Assembly (NCBI GenBank): GCA_026260175.1
Contig: JAKCWW010000122.1
Span: forward strand, 33,915-97,914
From: Reticulitermes lucifugus
Lineage: Eukaryota > Arthropoda > Insecta > Blattodea > Rhinotermitidae
Direction: 5' to 3'
Length of the DNA stretch: 64,000 bases
The position numbers and the translations under genes are program-made. Positions 49,000-60,158 of the stretch are shown here, piece by piece (the first letter of the stretch is position 1; every line of letters starts with the position of its first letter). The notes beneath the pieces were generated by a model. That model was not told the DNA's origin, did not search any database, and was given only the letters and a program-made list of their open reading frames with translations.

Positions 49000-49289
49000 T
49001 TGTGGGGCGAGTAAGATGCAGCGTCATGTAGTCTTCTCCAGCCTAACACATTGCAAGGTACGAAAGCGATAATCAACTTTACATGCGATTCACGTGGTTC
49101 CAACAACTTGTCCGTGTATAAAGGCGCAAAAGCGACCCGTTCCGGATGTTACGGAACTTGATGCCAATTTACTTCTCAGGGATATCAATTGCTCTGCGTA
49201 CTGGCCACATGTGTTTACTGTGCGGTACGATCTGAATCTTTAAATACAATTCACGTTAATTTTCGTCTTTACAGAGTTAACAGGTCCGT

Positions 49290-49521
49290 GCGAGGAGTCC
49301 GGATAGCCTAGTCAGCATCGGGGGTTCAAATTCCGACAGTGGCAAAAATGTTTCCTTCTCCAAAACGTTCAGACCGGTTCCTGGGGCCCACCCATTCTCC
49401 TATTTAATGGGTAGCGGCCTTTCACCTCTATCTAGTACCGGGGTCAGAAATGACTGGAGCAATAAATCCTTCTACATGCCTTCATGGGGTGTACAAGGAC
49501 AAATTCACCTTCGTTACCTTT
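49290..49521 (+). mobile_element. SINE-B copy, complete with target duplication
   Basis: Best full example of the family. A box TAGCCTAGTCAG (49304-49315; consensus TRGCNNAGYNGG, one mismatch) and B box GGTTCAAATTCC (49323-49334). The body has TGGGGCCCACCCATTCTCCT, ATTTAATGGGTAGCGG, CACCTCTATCTAGTACCGGG and TACATGCCTTCATGGGGTGT, ending in a TTACCTTTA tail. A perfect 10-base duplication ACAGGTCCGT flanks it (49280-49289 and 49522-49531). Length 232 bases. Confidence 0.92.
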
Positions 49522-49531
49522 ACAGGTCCGT

Positions 49532-51409
49532 ATAAACCTGTTCATAACAAAGTCTAAGCAAGCATAATGTAACTTGGACATAAAGATCACAGTATGGTAA
49601 AAGAACTTAGCATTTTAGTTCTTTTCCTCTTGCTTTCGCGAGGTACGTTTAGATGCGATTTGCGATATTTCTTATCAATGAATTAAGAACAGTCACCACC
49701 ATAGTGAGGTGTACACTATATTTCAAAATGCTTTGATGCAGTATAAAAATAATCGTGTTCTTCTTCTTATTCTAGGCAAATATTTGTTGGCTACCTTAAC
49801 ACAGGCTATTGTGCTTTTGTTTTTACATACTTTCGAAGACAAGATTCGTGATTTTATGTTCAATCAACGTTATAAATCTAGCCCACCAAGTAGGTGAACG
49901 GTATTGATTAAGACAGGAACAATATATCATATAACGAATTCTTTCACGTGCTGTCCTTTTCTCTCCGTGTGGTTAATGGGCAATCACCGCCTTATATTTA
50001 AAATTAATTGGCTTCTTTCTTTTTTTCTTTATTTCGCAAGAGCTTAATTTGTACAGCGATCTCCTTATGGTGTGGCAAGAACAAATAACAGAAAACCGTC
50101 AGCAATTCATAAGATTTGAAAGTAGTAATAAAATTTCTTATTCCAGCGCAATGTGATTGAAGACAATTCTGTCGAGGAATTTTTGCGCGGGCATGGGGGT
50201 TGACGCGTCTTTATACTGATATAGGCTATATAATTTAGTTGAATGGCCATGATAAATTTAAAAACTGATGGCGTAAACTTTAATAAATTGATTTGCGTGG
50301 TTTTACATTAAAATGTCAATGCTAAATGTGATTTTTTATAAAAACTTCATTCACTTTAACAATGTTTATAAAACTTAAGAGTGCATATGAACTGAATTAC
50401 GTTCGGCTGATAAGTAATGCACCAAGATGTATATGTCGTATATGAATTATATGCGTTTGGGCCCGTAAATAATCACGAATGTGTTTGTGAAGAATGAGTG
50501 TTTCACAGTTTTGTTACTATTTCTGCTTAAAAGTATTCAGTTTAATATATCTGAATTGTGGGCAGTATCACTGCTGTTCAGCATAATTATAAATATCAGG
50601 CTTGCATAAACTATGCTATTCAGAGCATTATCTGAAGAAAATAATAACATATTTTTTTTAATGTGTCATGGGTTGAAAGTGTAGAAGAATTCTAGTGTAG
50701 ATTTGGACGCCCCTTTTACGCCGAGACTGAGATTTTGCAACTTGAAAGCCAATATCAGAGTATCTTTTCCGAAATTGTGTAGAATTTTGTCAGACTTAAC
50801 TTTGCAGCATAATAGATGCAAGTAACAAATGTAGTTCCTGGGAATAGTTAAAAAAGAATCAGGTAAAGTAAAAGCTGGAATTCTTCAACTTAGAGAAAAG
50901 CGCTCTGTTTGTGGATGAAGAACCCGAGGCATATGTATTTAGGTTAATAATATTTTGGGTTCTTCAATTAATACTTACTATACTTGTACATATGTAATAT
51001 CTTCTGTCATAAACAATGGGAGTTCTTGTTTCGAAATATAAATTGGAAACAATTTATGTTTTAATTTGTTACTTCTTCAGACGCCCTTTTGTTCTGTCAC
51101 AGATCTAATTGGACTGTGTGTGAAAACAATGTGATGACTAAAAAACAAACATAAGTATAAATGTCTATTTTAAAATTAAACATCTATCTTTATAATTGAA
51201 CGAACAAAATATGAAAAAATTGTTTACTATTGCGGGGACTGCCAGTATAATTAATAGACATGGAGTAGCAGACTTGTAGGAGAACTAGCTAAGCCCGAAG
51301 TTGGATTCATTATATTCGCTTCTATTCAGAGACTCCCGGACTTATAAGCACATGAATACCTTCAACTTCTCTTTCTACAGCTATTAAATACAACTTGAAT
51401 AAAATATGA
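49532..51409. other. Gene-free AT-rich tract
   Basis: Nothing recognised. Only one open frame above 60 codons (49709-49897), without features. Confidence 0.5.
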
Positions 51410-51510
51410 TTAAGTTAAACCAACTAATGCACAATAATTATTAACAAAGTAAGGTATATTTGTAACCTTACTTTGTTAATAATTCTTGTGCATTAGTTGG
51501 TTTAACTTAA
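51410..51510. repeat. 46-bp near-perfect inverted repeat
   Basis: Arms 51410-51455 and 51465-51510 pair over 46 bases with a single mismatch, around a 9-base spacer ATATTTGTA. The arm begins TTAAGTTAAACCAACTAATG. The transcript would fold into one long hairpin. It may be a compact MITE, a small-RNA hairpin locus, or a fold-back assembly artefact. No target duplication was seen. Confidence 0.95.
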
Positions 51511-51925
51511 ACTTTTGACAAAACGCACGGTACATATAACATAAAATTGAATAAAATATTTTCAAGTACTAAGCTTTCACATTTTATGATAATTTTACAT
51601 TCCTACATTTATTTTCTTTGTTTATTTACACCATATCGTCTGTGGAGGTTACGTCGGCTGCAAAGTTGAGAATGATAAAGAATGATGTGTCGAGACAGAG
51701 TAAGAAAAATGAGGTGTATAAATTTTCAAGCATTATTTCAGTATTTTTAATTAGAGCTCCTGACTAATATCATGATAAACCTTGCTGTGCCTTGTAGAGA
51801 TCCAAATAGCATGTGCAATATATAACCTAAAACGCTCTCGGCGACTGAATTCAAAAGAACTTTCGAGCTAGTAGCCGCGTCAGGTACTTGAACAACAGAA
51901 AAATGCGTCTAGCCGTAGTTGATTG
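51511..51925. other. Gene-free tract, nothing recognised
   Basis: AT-rich, no shared repeats. Confidence 0.5.
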
Positions 51926-52095
51926 AGAAAATAATCGAAATAAATATGTGGTTAATAGTAGTTGTTTGGTAAATAGTCGATATAAATATGCGGTTAAAAG
52001 TAGTTGTTTTGGAAAATAATCGAAGCAATATACATTTAACGATAGTTGTTTGGGAAAATAACTGAAACATATGTACAGTTAAGAGTACTTGTTTC
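51926..52095. repeat. 42-bp minisatellite, 4 units
   Basis: Units begin GAAAATAATCGAA or variants (near 51926, 51969, 52012 and 52053) and end AGTTGTTTG or a variant. The period is a multiple of three, so a 66-codon minus-strand frame (51909-52109) stays open with a 14-residue repeat (FNRIFISTIYQTTT type). No evidence of a gene. Confidence 0.9.
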
Positions 52096-53183
52096 AAATA
52101 ATTCTTCATTCATTTTGAGCATAATATCTATCACACATATATATCTTTACAGCAGATAATGGACTCACAAATAATTTATAGTGATTTCCTAAATGGATGA
52201 AAGGGACTGAAGAGGGTGTCAATTATAAATAGACGAAATGGATAAGAGAAATAATTTCAGGTTTACAAGTATGTATGCATGTATGTATGCACGTTTGTAT
52301 ATATATATATGTATGTACTATGCAAGTATGTACGTATATATGTATGTACTCATTTGTATATAGTATACACTGCTGACAAGAACAAACCCACTTTAGTATT
52401 GTGGCAGAGGGGAGACAGCAGAGAGATAGATGAAAATCCCTGCAAGCAGAAGAGAAAGGAACACTGAAATAAACTATCTTTAGAACTAGGATTTGCTGAC
52501 TTGAAACCTTCAAGAATTTGCTTCGTTCTATCAGTAGCGGCCCATTTCAGTGCCCTCTGTCTGGTCTTAGAACAGAAAGTGCGCATCCAATTTAAAGGAT
52601 TTGTGGTTAGTAAATCCGTCTCAAATTAGAGATATCTTCATGCAGTAATCCCTCACTTATTCTCTTCTCTTTCCTGTGTTATTCTCCTCCCACGTTCTCA
52701 TTTCTCAATAATCCTCTCTTCCTTCTTTACTTTATTTCTTCTTCATATGTCTTTCACATACTTCTAGCACGTTGTATTTTTAGCAACGCTGAATGTACAA
52801 CACCACAGCCTCAGCTCAAGAATATAAAATAACAAATTGCATCAGTAAATATAAAAACAGTACTTCAATCTTTTCGAAAAAACGTATCAAATTTTTACGG
52901 AATAATATATTAAAGGCGCTTCTTACTGTTCAAGATATTCTGTATTATTTAACGCAAACGAAATTACTAACGCATGTTATTTGCTATTCCAGTGTAGTAC
53001 TCTGGAAATATTTAAGAAGAAAATTCAAGGAAAATCTCCACGTCTTTTATGGAAGGAGATTCTTCATTTCTGCGTTCACAGGAGCGCACCTTCGCTATAT
53101 GAAGCGACTGCACATTCCCATTATCTTATGTCTTAAAAAATAAGAGTTTTCCTTATGCTTAATTAAGCACTGCGCCATGTAGC
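52096..53183. other. Gene-free tract with one microsatellite
   Basis: Holds the TA/TG microsatellite at 52268-52368 and a 116-codon plus-strand frame (52793-53143) rich in Lys, Leu and Ile with no recognisable domain. Confidence 0.4.
52268..52368. repeat. Imperfect (GTAT)n/(TA)n microsatellite
   Basis: Mixed GTAT, GCAT and TATA units with interruptions. Confidence 0.88.
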
Positions 53184-53440
53184 ATAAGCCGAGAAGAGCT
53201 GTATCTTCACATTTTCTTAACCTTGGCAGCAGATAGAAGTGAGTTGTTAGCCATGTAGAGCGGCCGTTACACTTCCGGGGAAGGGCTCTCAGTACCCATA
53301 AATAGGAGGCTGGGTGGGCCTCAGAGCAGACCTGGACGGTCTGGTGAAGAAGGAAATCTCTTGCCCCTGCTGGGAAACCAAATCCACTTTATCAATAGTC
53401 CAGCTCTGAGCCTAACCACTCCACAGAGTGGAAAACACTG
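53184..53440 (-). mobile_element. SINE-B copy
   Basis: Plus strand shows, from 3' to 5' end of the element: TCTTCACATTTTCTTAACCT, GATAGAAGTGAGTTG, GAGCGGCCGTTACACTTCCG, GTACCCATAAATAGGAGGCT, GGGTGGGCCTCAGAGC, then CCCCTGCTGGGAAACCAAAT and GAGCCTAACCACTCC. On the minus strand this gives GGAGTGGTTAGGCTC as the A-box region. It is near complete but without an evident target duplication. Confidence 0.82.
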
Positions 53441-53838
53441 GCTCCCCTTGAAGGCCATCTATGAGGTTACGTTTAATAATATTCTACCACCCAACCCTAG
53501 ATATCTCAACTGGATGGTCCCCTTCATATTTTTCAACTATAATTTTGCGTACACTTTATATTTTCCATGTGCCTTGGTCTTCTCATACTGCTTAGTTTAA
53601 TTACCCACTAACAAATTGTTAACTTGTTACATATTAACTCCTAATTATGCATTATTCTCCATCCTCTTGTTACTTCATCACTCTCAGTAACCTCTTCGAA
53701 AACACCCAGTTAGTGTTCTTTAGATTGAGAGAACAGCTAAACTTGCAACAGAATAAGAGACAGGTAATATAAGTCACTATTTTATGAAGATTGTCGACTT
53801 CTGGGGTGTGACGACCCGTAGTCTGGTATATATAAATT

Positions 53839-53864
53839 CACTCATTCATTCATACATACATACT

Positions 53865-53896
<32 letters not shown>
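53839..53896. repeat. (CATT)n/(CATA)n/(AT)n compound microsatellite
   Basis: CACTCATTCATTCATACATA, then ACTAATAAT and about 14 AT units. The same order of blocks recurs at 54604-54650. Confidence 0.93.
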
Positions 53897-53901
<5 letters not shown>

Positions 53902-54450
53902 AACATATACACATACTTTTGTTTCAGAGGACTTTACCATATCTATTTTAGGTTACGTGGGATCAGCTGTGTAATTTGGTAGAAATATACGAATTCTTCA
54001 GTGACATATTTATGCTCAATTACTTGCCGCCACAGTCCACTCATGGTGACCGCAGTGGTATCGTCAAAGTGCGCGTAACATTTTTAGGCTACTTTCTTTC
54101 CTTAAAAGATAAAGTAGACCTATAAAGTCACCAGGATCTGTGCATGTAGCTGTGTGTGAGTGTGTGTGTGTCCCGCATTTTGAGCTTTTAAAAAGTTAAT
54201 AGATTATTAAGAAACTTGCTATGAAATTTATGCCGATACCACTCCGACACCGTATTATTTAGTACCTATGTCACATTCAGCAATAAGAAAGATTTAAAAG
54301 CTCGAACTTGAATGCTGGAACGACACTAGCGCCTCTCACTTGAGGGACCTGAAGTTATGTAAGCTTATACATCAGTATATCTTAGAAAATTTTGCAAAAT
54401 TTATTAACGTACTTTATTTGTAGAAAGCAAAATGATGGAGATAAGTCATG

Positions 54451-54650
54451 AACATACGTACATACATGCATACATACATGCATACGTACTTGCATACATA
54501 TATAGATACATATATGCATAGATACATACATGCTTGCATACACACATACATACATGCATACATACATACATACATACATGCATAAATGCATGCATGTATA
54601 TATGCACTCATTTATTCATTCATTCATACATACTAATAAAATATATATTA
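54451..54650. repeat. (TACA)n/(TGCA)n compound microsatellite
   Basis: About 150 bases of ACAT/GCAT units end in CACTCATTTATTCATTCATT, CATACATACTAATAAA and an AT-rich run. Open frames of 65-69 codons through it encode MYVC-type repeats and are not genes. Confidence 0.93.
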
Positions 54651-57249
54651 CATAAGTCAAAAACTAAAAACACAGAAAGGATACGATACTTTGGGGGTAC
54701 AACCGACAAAACTAACGGATACAAAGTTCGTACTTAAGTTACAAGTTTTAATGAAAGTAAAAGAATAAAAATAAAAATATTATAGTAATTCTGTGCGGTA
54801 TGAGATTATGGTTTTGAGTTACGCAGGGAATTTCTTGTTACTTCATTGGCTACTGATATACTTTAAAGCGAAAAAGCTTCCTGCAGACTCGCGTGTTTAA
54901 GTAACATAATTTAATTACTATTAATTAGGAACCTAAAAGTGCGTAATTAGGCGGATTGCTTTCCGTACCTTTAGAGACAAGTAGTATTATCATAGCACAT
55001 TTTTTGTCTTTCTTCCCACAGTGGAGACAACGTACTGAAGTAGCAAGTTTAGAACTGATGCCTAAAGGAAACATATGTTTAGATAATGGAAGGAAGTTGT
55101 TGAATCTGAGTTATTTCTTCATTCCTTCGGCCACCGGACATAAGTGGAGTGATTTTTTTTTCAAATTCAAGTACTTTGTTAAGTATCAGTTTGTATAACA
55201 GGGGTTAATGCTATCAGAAAATCCTCAATTTTTAAACAATTATGACCGTCAGTGGCGCATGAGTGTGAACTGTCGAACCCATGATTCATTTCGCTTCCTC
55301 AGCACTGTGCCTGCATTCAGGTCTTTACTTTGCTGGTACTACACTTTCCGCTACCGAAAGTTATCAAAAGGCGCTTAACTTATCAGACCCTCCAACTACA
55401 AGGTACTGGGGTAAGAGAGGAAAGGGAGGATCAACATTTCACAGGATGGAGTATACAGGAAGAAGGGTTGGGGGACGGGTGTTTGAGGGAATGTTGTCGA
55501 CTACGGGAAGATCCTGTGGCGAAGGTGTTGTAGCAGTCCTGGTTTCCTCTCAGAAGATTCCGACATGTCTTTGTGCCTTCATGTAAGAAGGAAATATCTC
55601 TACGTCACGTTGCTCTGGGCTAAAGATCACGTAAACTGATAGTTACAATTTTACAATTCGGAGATTCCGGTTGTAGAATAATGTGTTATCTTCTTGCTGT
55701 TTAATTAGATTTTAAAACACCAAACGCCGACACTGGATTTTTGAAAATGCCTCCTTCTTATAAGGAAGAAAACCGGTTTTATTATGAGCAATCTGTCTTG
55801 GAGGTTTTCTTGGGTTTGCTCAAATAATCAAAGGAAGTTAAAGCACGTCCGAACCGCTTCTTGTCATTTCTACATTATTTCATTCACAGTCATTTTCACA
55901 TATATTGCTACATAATTTATGCATTGAGAAGTTCTTTAAATGTGCTATGACAATAATAATTAAAGAACGTCGATCATAATCAATAATATTTCATAATGAA
56001 TGAATAGCAGAATATCTACGTAATTCATGTACGCCACAAATTTACCTTCTTATACAGTGGAGTGTACCTGTGACTTCAGACACGCGGATATTTTACACTA
56101 ATTGGAAATACTCATATTTAATTCTTCACTAAATGTAATATATTTTGGTTTAATATAAAACTGAATATTTAGGAAGTCTTTATCGTCCTATGTTACTTCA
56201 GTAAATTACTGAACATAAATTTATCAATTCCTTTTCCCACTCTCTCCACCAAGCAGTTTGTCACTTAAAATAAAAATGTACTTCGGCCTTACATATTACT
56301 TTTCTTTCATTCTTACATTTTTACGAAGGATGCGCACAACACACATTTTTGTGAGGTGTGTTGAGAAACTGTTGGATAAAGAGTACTGTCTCCTGGTGTG
56401 TTAGTTTAAAATCCCAAAATATCATAATCTTCATAATCACAGCTGCGAGAATATTAAATATCATTACGTGTATACGTTTACATGGTGCGAGTAGTAGTAG
56501 TAGTAATAGTAGTTACTGACTAATTAAGAAGAATTGAGAGCAAAGAGTTCTACTATAAATGTTCATGTCAATGCTTTTATAATTATGGATGTTGGTATAA
56601 CGTTGTTTATGAAAATGTTACTTGTATTGCTAAATAAGAATACGTGTGGAAGATACATTCTTTGATGTATGTTGGATTTAAAACTCTCATTATATTAGAT
56701 GAGGACTTATTCAAAATTCTCTTACTGTACTAGGGATGGAATTACTCCATGTATTTAGAAGTTACATAATGTATCAAAAGTTCTCAGGGCCAGGCACATT
56801 CGCTAAAAGTATATTCGTTCAAACTGATTTTATTTTGTTGCACTGGGAAACGAAACGTTTCTCCTTGAAATTGGCGGTAGAAGTGCAATAGTTCAAAGGG
56901 TTTATGACTTTATTAAATAAATAAAATCCTTTGGAACATGTCTTGCTGCCTTCAGCTAGAGCCTCCAAAATTTCCCGGCCTAACACTGCTATTCTTTTAC
57001 TCTTGTAGGAGTTCAGACTGTCGGATTAAAGGGCCTTTGTTAAAGAACCTTGACGTTTGCAAAGATTTTTTTAGAAAGTGTGAAAGGAATTAGCCTGCAG
57101 TTCGTTACTTTTATGGTACAGGCACACTCAAGATTTCTGCCTTCTGAAATGTGACGCCGTTTTTTTCTATAACAATTATAATGAAGCTGGCTACTGCTCA
57201 GTTTATAGCGTCGGATATAGATAAATATAACATTGGTAGAATGATACTA
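54651..57249. other. Gene-free tract; GC-richer patch at ~55380-55560
   Basis: 55380-55560 has GGGTTGGGGGACGGGTGTTT and GAAGATCCTGTGGCGAAGG, and ends GTGCCTTCATG. The ending recalls the SINE-B 3' end, but no other family block is present. A 101-codon frame (55281-55586) spans it and is not recognised. A short (GTA)n lies at about 56490-56505. Confidence 0.35.
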
Positions 57250-57372
57250 ACAGAGGGAAATCGAGTTTCTAGTACCACTTTGTTCACCCCAAATCCTACA
57301 TTGACAAGTCTAAGATCGAAACAGAGTCTTGGCAATGAGACCAGCAACTAATTTCTGAAGCCATGGCATGGC
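57250..57372 (-). mobile_element. SINE-A copy 4, old 5' half
   Basis: Plus strand: AGTACCACTTTGTTCACCCC, AAATCCTACATTGACAAGTC, GGCAATGAGACCAGCAACTA, then GCCATGGCATGG, which follow the head and middle of copies 2 and 3 with many changes. The 3' half is missing. It is clearly older than the other three. Confidence 0.72.
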
Positions 57373-58600
57373 ATTGCTATATGTTGCCATTTGTTGTTGA
57401 CTGTTACCAATATGTTCAGAGTTGCGAGAATTTAATTCCCATATACCTGTGTACTCTCAGATTTATCTTAAGAATGTGCATAGTCCCTCTGCTTTTATTT
57501 TTAGGAAATAATGTTTCATTTACGAAATTTTATAAAACGAGGGTCTGCTAAGTGCCACACGATTGCAATTGAAAGAAGGTCAGGGTCAGCCTTGAAACAT
57601 TTTGTTGCCATTTCCTGCTCTTGAAAAAAAAAACTATCGCAAATACGAGACTAAGACGGAGCAGCATATATATGCATGATTTTTTTCACCTTCAGTACCG
57701 TAATTACTAACGTTGCCAAAAGTTCAGGCAAGTCTTTTGTGTCCTGAAGTCGATATTTATAGTTTAGTATTCAATGCTTAACGTATGCTTTTAAAAATGT
57801 AAGCCTGTATGTTCAAAAGACAAACGGTATCGAAGACAAAGTGCAATATGCAGCTGCTGAGTACGATCTAGCACCTAATTGCCGACAGTCACTGCGTAAC
57901 ATTCTTTGTGACATTAAAACCTGCATATCTAATTTTGCTTGCAGGGGAGGCAAGATGTTTATTAAATCTCATGATTAGTTTCACTACCCTCTCTATCAAG
58001 TTATTGTTGCCGTGATTATCACGTTAAATGTAATGCTGAAAATATTATTTTTCATACCCTTACTTTGGGATGGCGATATAAGGAAAATGTACTTTCTCCA
58101 TTTTTGTTAATGCATTTCTCGGCTCTAAAAGTGCGTGCTATATATGGCTCCTCTATTTCAGCCAAACATAGTAATTATAATAATTATTCTTATTATTTGA
58201 TTAGTATTACCATTAGCACTGGTATTACTATTAATTCCTGCCAGTCACAACAGCCTCCATAATATTAATGCGGAACCTTAAGTACTCCTCTATCAGTCGT
58301 TCCTTTACTCTCAGAGCAAACAAAGTGTTAGATTCCTATTTCGGGGTGCTGCCATACGGTTGTGCTATGTTGTATTAGATGTTAGATGCCCAACTGTTCC
58401 TTCAACCTTAGCTCGTACCTTACAGAGAACACAGTCTGTCCGAATTATAGAAATTTTCTTCGGCCTCAGTGCATTCCACATAGAGACCACAAATTCAGCA
58501 TCTATCGTAACCACGGCAACCTGAATGTGGCGACGCTGTAATCAAGATGTGACTCATTCTCGAACTGATTTACTCACAAGGACATAATATACATGGGATG

Positions 58601-58601
<1 letters not shown>
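57373..58601. other. Gene-free tract, nothing recognised
   Basis: AT-rich, with no shared repeat. Confidence 0.5.

Positions 58602-58642
<41 letters not shown>
58602..58642. repeat. (TTA)n microsatellite
   Basis: About 13 uninterrupted TTA units. Confidence 0.97.
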
Positions 58643-59809
58643 GTAGTCTTTCGGCAGAAATGTTTTTGATTTCCATAACAAAAGCTGCCACGAATGATGT
58701 TATCGTGAACAGAAACAATAAAAAATCTGTTTTATTATGATGGAAACCAGCTACAACAAGATGTGACTAGAACTAATTTCCGAAACGTCATGTATGTTAA
58801 ATGTGCTTACATATTTGAAACTCTCCATCATAAAACGGCAGGGTGTTAGAAAATGAAGTATTGTATAGCTTAGAACTGTGTAGTAGCTCTCCAAGAGTGA
58901 TCAGTGGTGGCCTAACATTTTATGTTTGTGGTACTTTTCTATCTGCCAAACAATGAAATTCACATATCTGGTTAGGGCATTTTTATTTATTTTATGAACA
59001 TAAAATAAATAAATTTATTTTTTCTTTTTTATGTTTTTCGTAAGAGTGACATTAATGAAACTGGCTGACTTCTTTAATTACGGTACACGAGTTAAAATTC
59101 CTGTTGCTCATAAAAACACATAACTTTAAACAGTGTTGTTGGTAGTGTGGGGACACAAATTAGCAAGCCGAATTAGCTTTCAGGACTTATGTGGCATCCA
59201 TACTGAGTTCCTTGAAATTCACCCCATAAGAGGGCTATGGACATTTTCTTATGGTTCGTAATTTCTTCAATGAATTGCGGAGGAACATACATTATTTGAT
59301 ATTTACGAATTTCATAATTAATATATTACATAAATTTTATAACTCTAAAACTGCTGTGTGATTGCGATATCATTTACACTGACTGAGATTTATTTTCATT
59401 CCCTTATATCCTTACCTTTTATAATTGATACAATGTCGTTAAATAAGCTATGAACCACTTTAGCAAACCAATCTTAATGGAAGAATGCTTACGAAATATG
59501 TCTTTTCTTAAATACATAGAAGTTCGCTGTGAATTATACAAATTCTTTATTGCTGAATGTAGCATTAATTTATAAACACTGTTATTTTTAGTTTCTTTAA
59601 AAATGAGTTCAGAAAAGTCAGCACATATTATTTTATAAAGCAATTTACTCTATCACAAGGCACTTTTTGTAAATTAAACTAACAATTTCGCTGCCAGAAG
59701 CCATTCTTTACAATATTTATTCGACGTAAATTCTGAGAACTAAAGGTAAATCACAATTAACAGGACAGTAAAAGAACGCTAAAACGAAAGTAGTATTTTC
59801 CTTAGAGCT
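58643..59809. other. Gene-free AT-rich tract
   Basis: A perfect 15-base inverted repeat TTTATTTATTTTATG/CATAAAATAAATAAA lies at 58982-58996 and 58999-59013; it is simple A/T sequence. A degenerate GAAAC motif near 58780 is too weak to call. Confidence 0.5.
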
Positions 59810-59820
59810 TATAAAATTAT

Positions 59821-60020
59821 ACAGTGTCCAGTCCAGCTCTGGAGACCACCCAGCCTCCTATTTAATGGACATTGTGTAGCAGTCTTCCTGGCGGCAAAGC
59901 AGCCGAAGCGTGAAGCTGACCACTCACCTTTATTTAGTACCGAAGTTAAAAGGAGTGGGGACATTCCTGCCCTCCCCATACGCCTTTATGGCGTGTAGAG
60001 AAACAACGTTTACTTTTACC
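59821..60020 (+). mobile_element. SINE-B copy, 5'-truncated, with target duplication
   Basis: Starts inside the body at CAGTGTCCAGTCCAGCTCTG and continues with GACCACCCAGCCTCCTATTT, GCAGCCGAAGCGTGAAGCTG, CCACTCACCTTTATTTAGTA and a TTTACTTTTACC tail. The tRNA head is absent. A perfect 11-base duplication TATAAAATTAT flanks it (59810-59820 and 60021-60031), so the truncation happened at insertion, as is usual for LINE-mobilised copies. Confidence 0.92.
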
Positions 60021-60105
60021 TATAAAATTATTACGTTCTGAGATGTTGAGTCATATATGACATTTTGTAACTGCTTGAAAGTACTCGTACATAGACAAAA
60101 ACTGG

Positions 60106-60158
60106 AACACACATACACGTACACACACACACACACTCTCTCTCTCTCTCTCTCTCTG
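60106..60158. repeat. (CA)n(CT)n compound microsatellite
   Basis: ACACAT units, about nine CA, then about eleven CT. Confidence 0.95.

Noticed and set aside
52793-53143. 116-codon plus-strand open frame
   Set aside because: Low-complexity composition typical of AT-rich DNA, with no domain or context.
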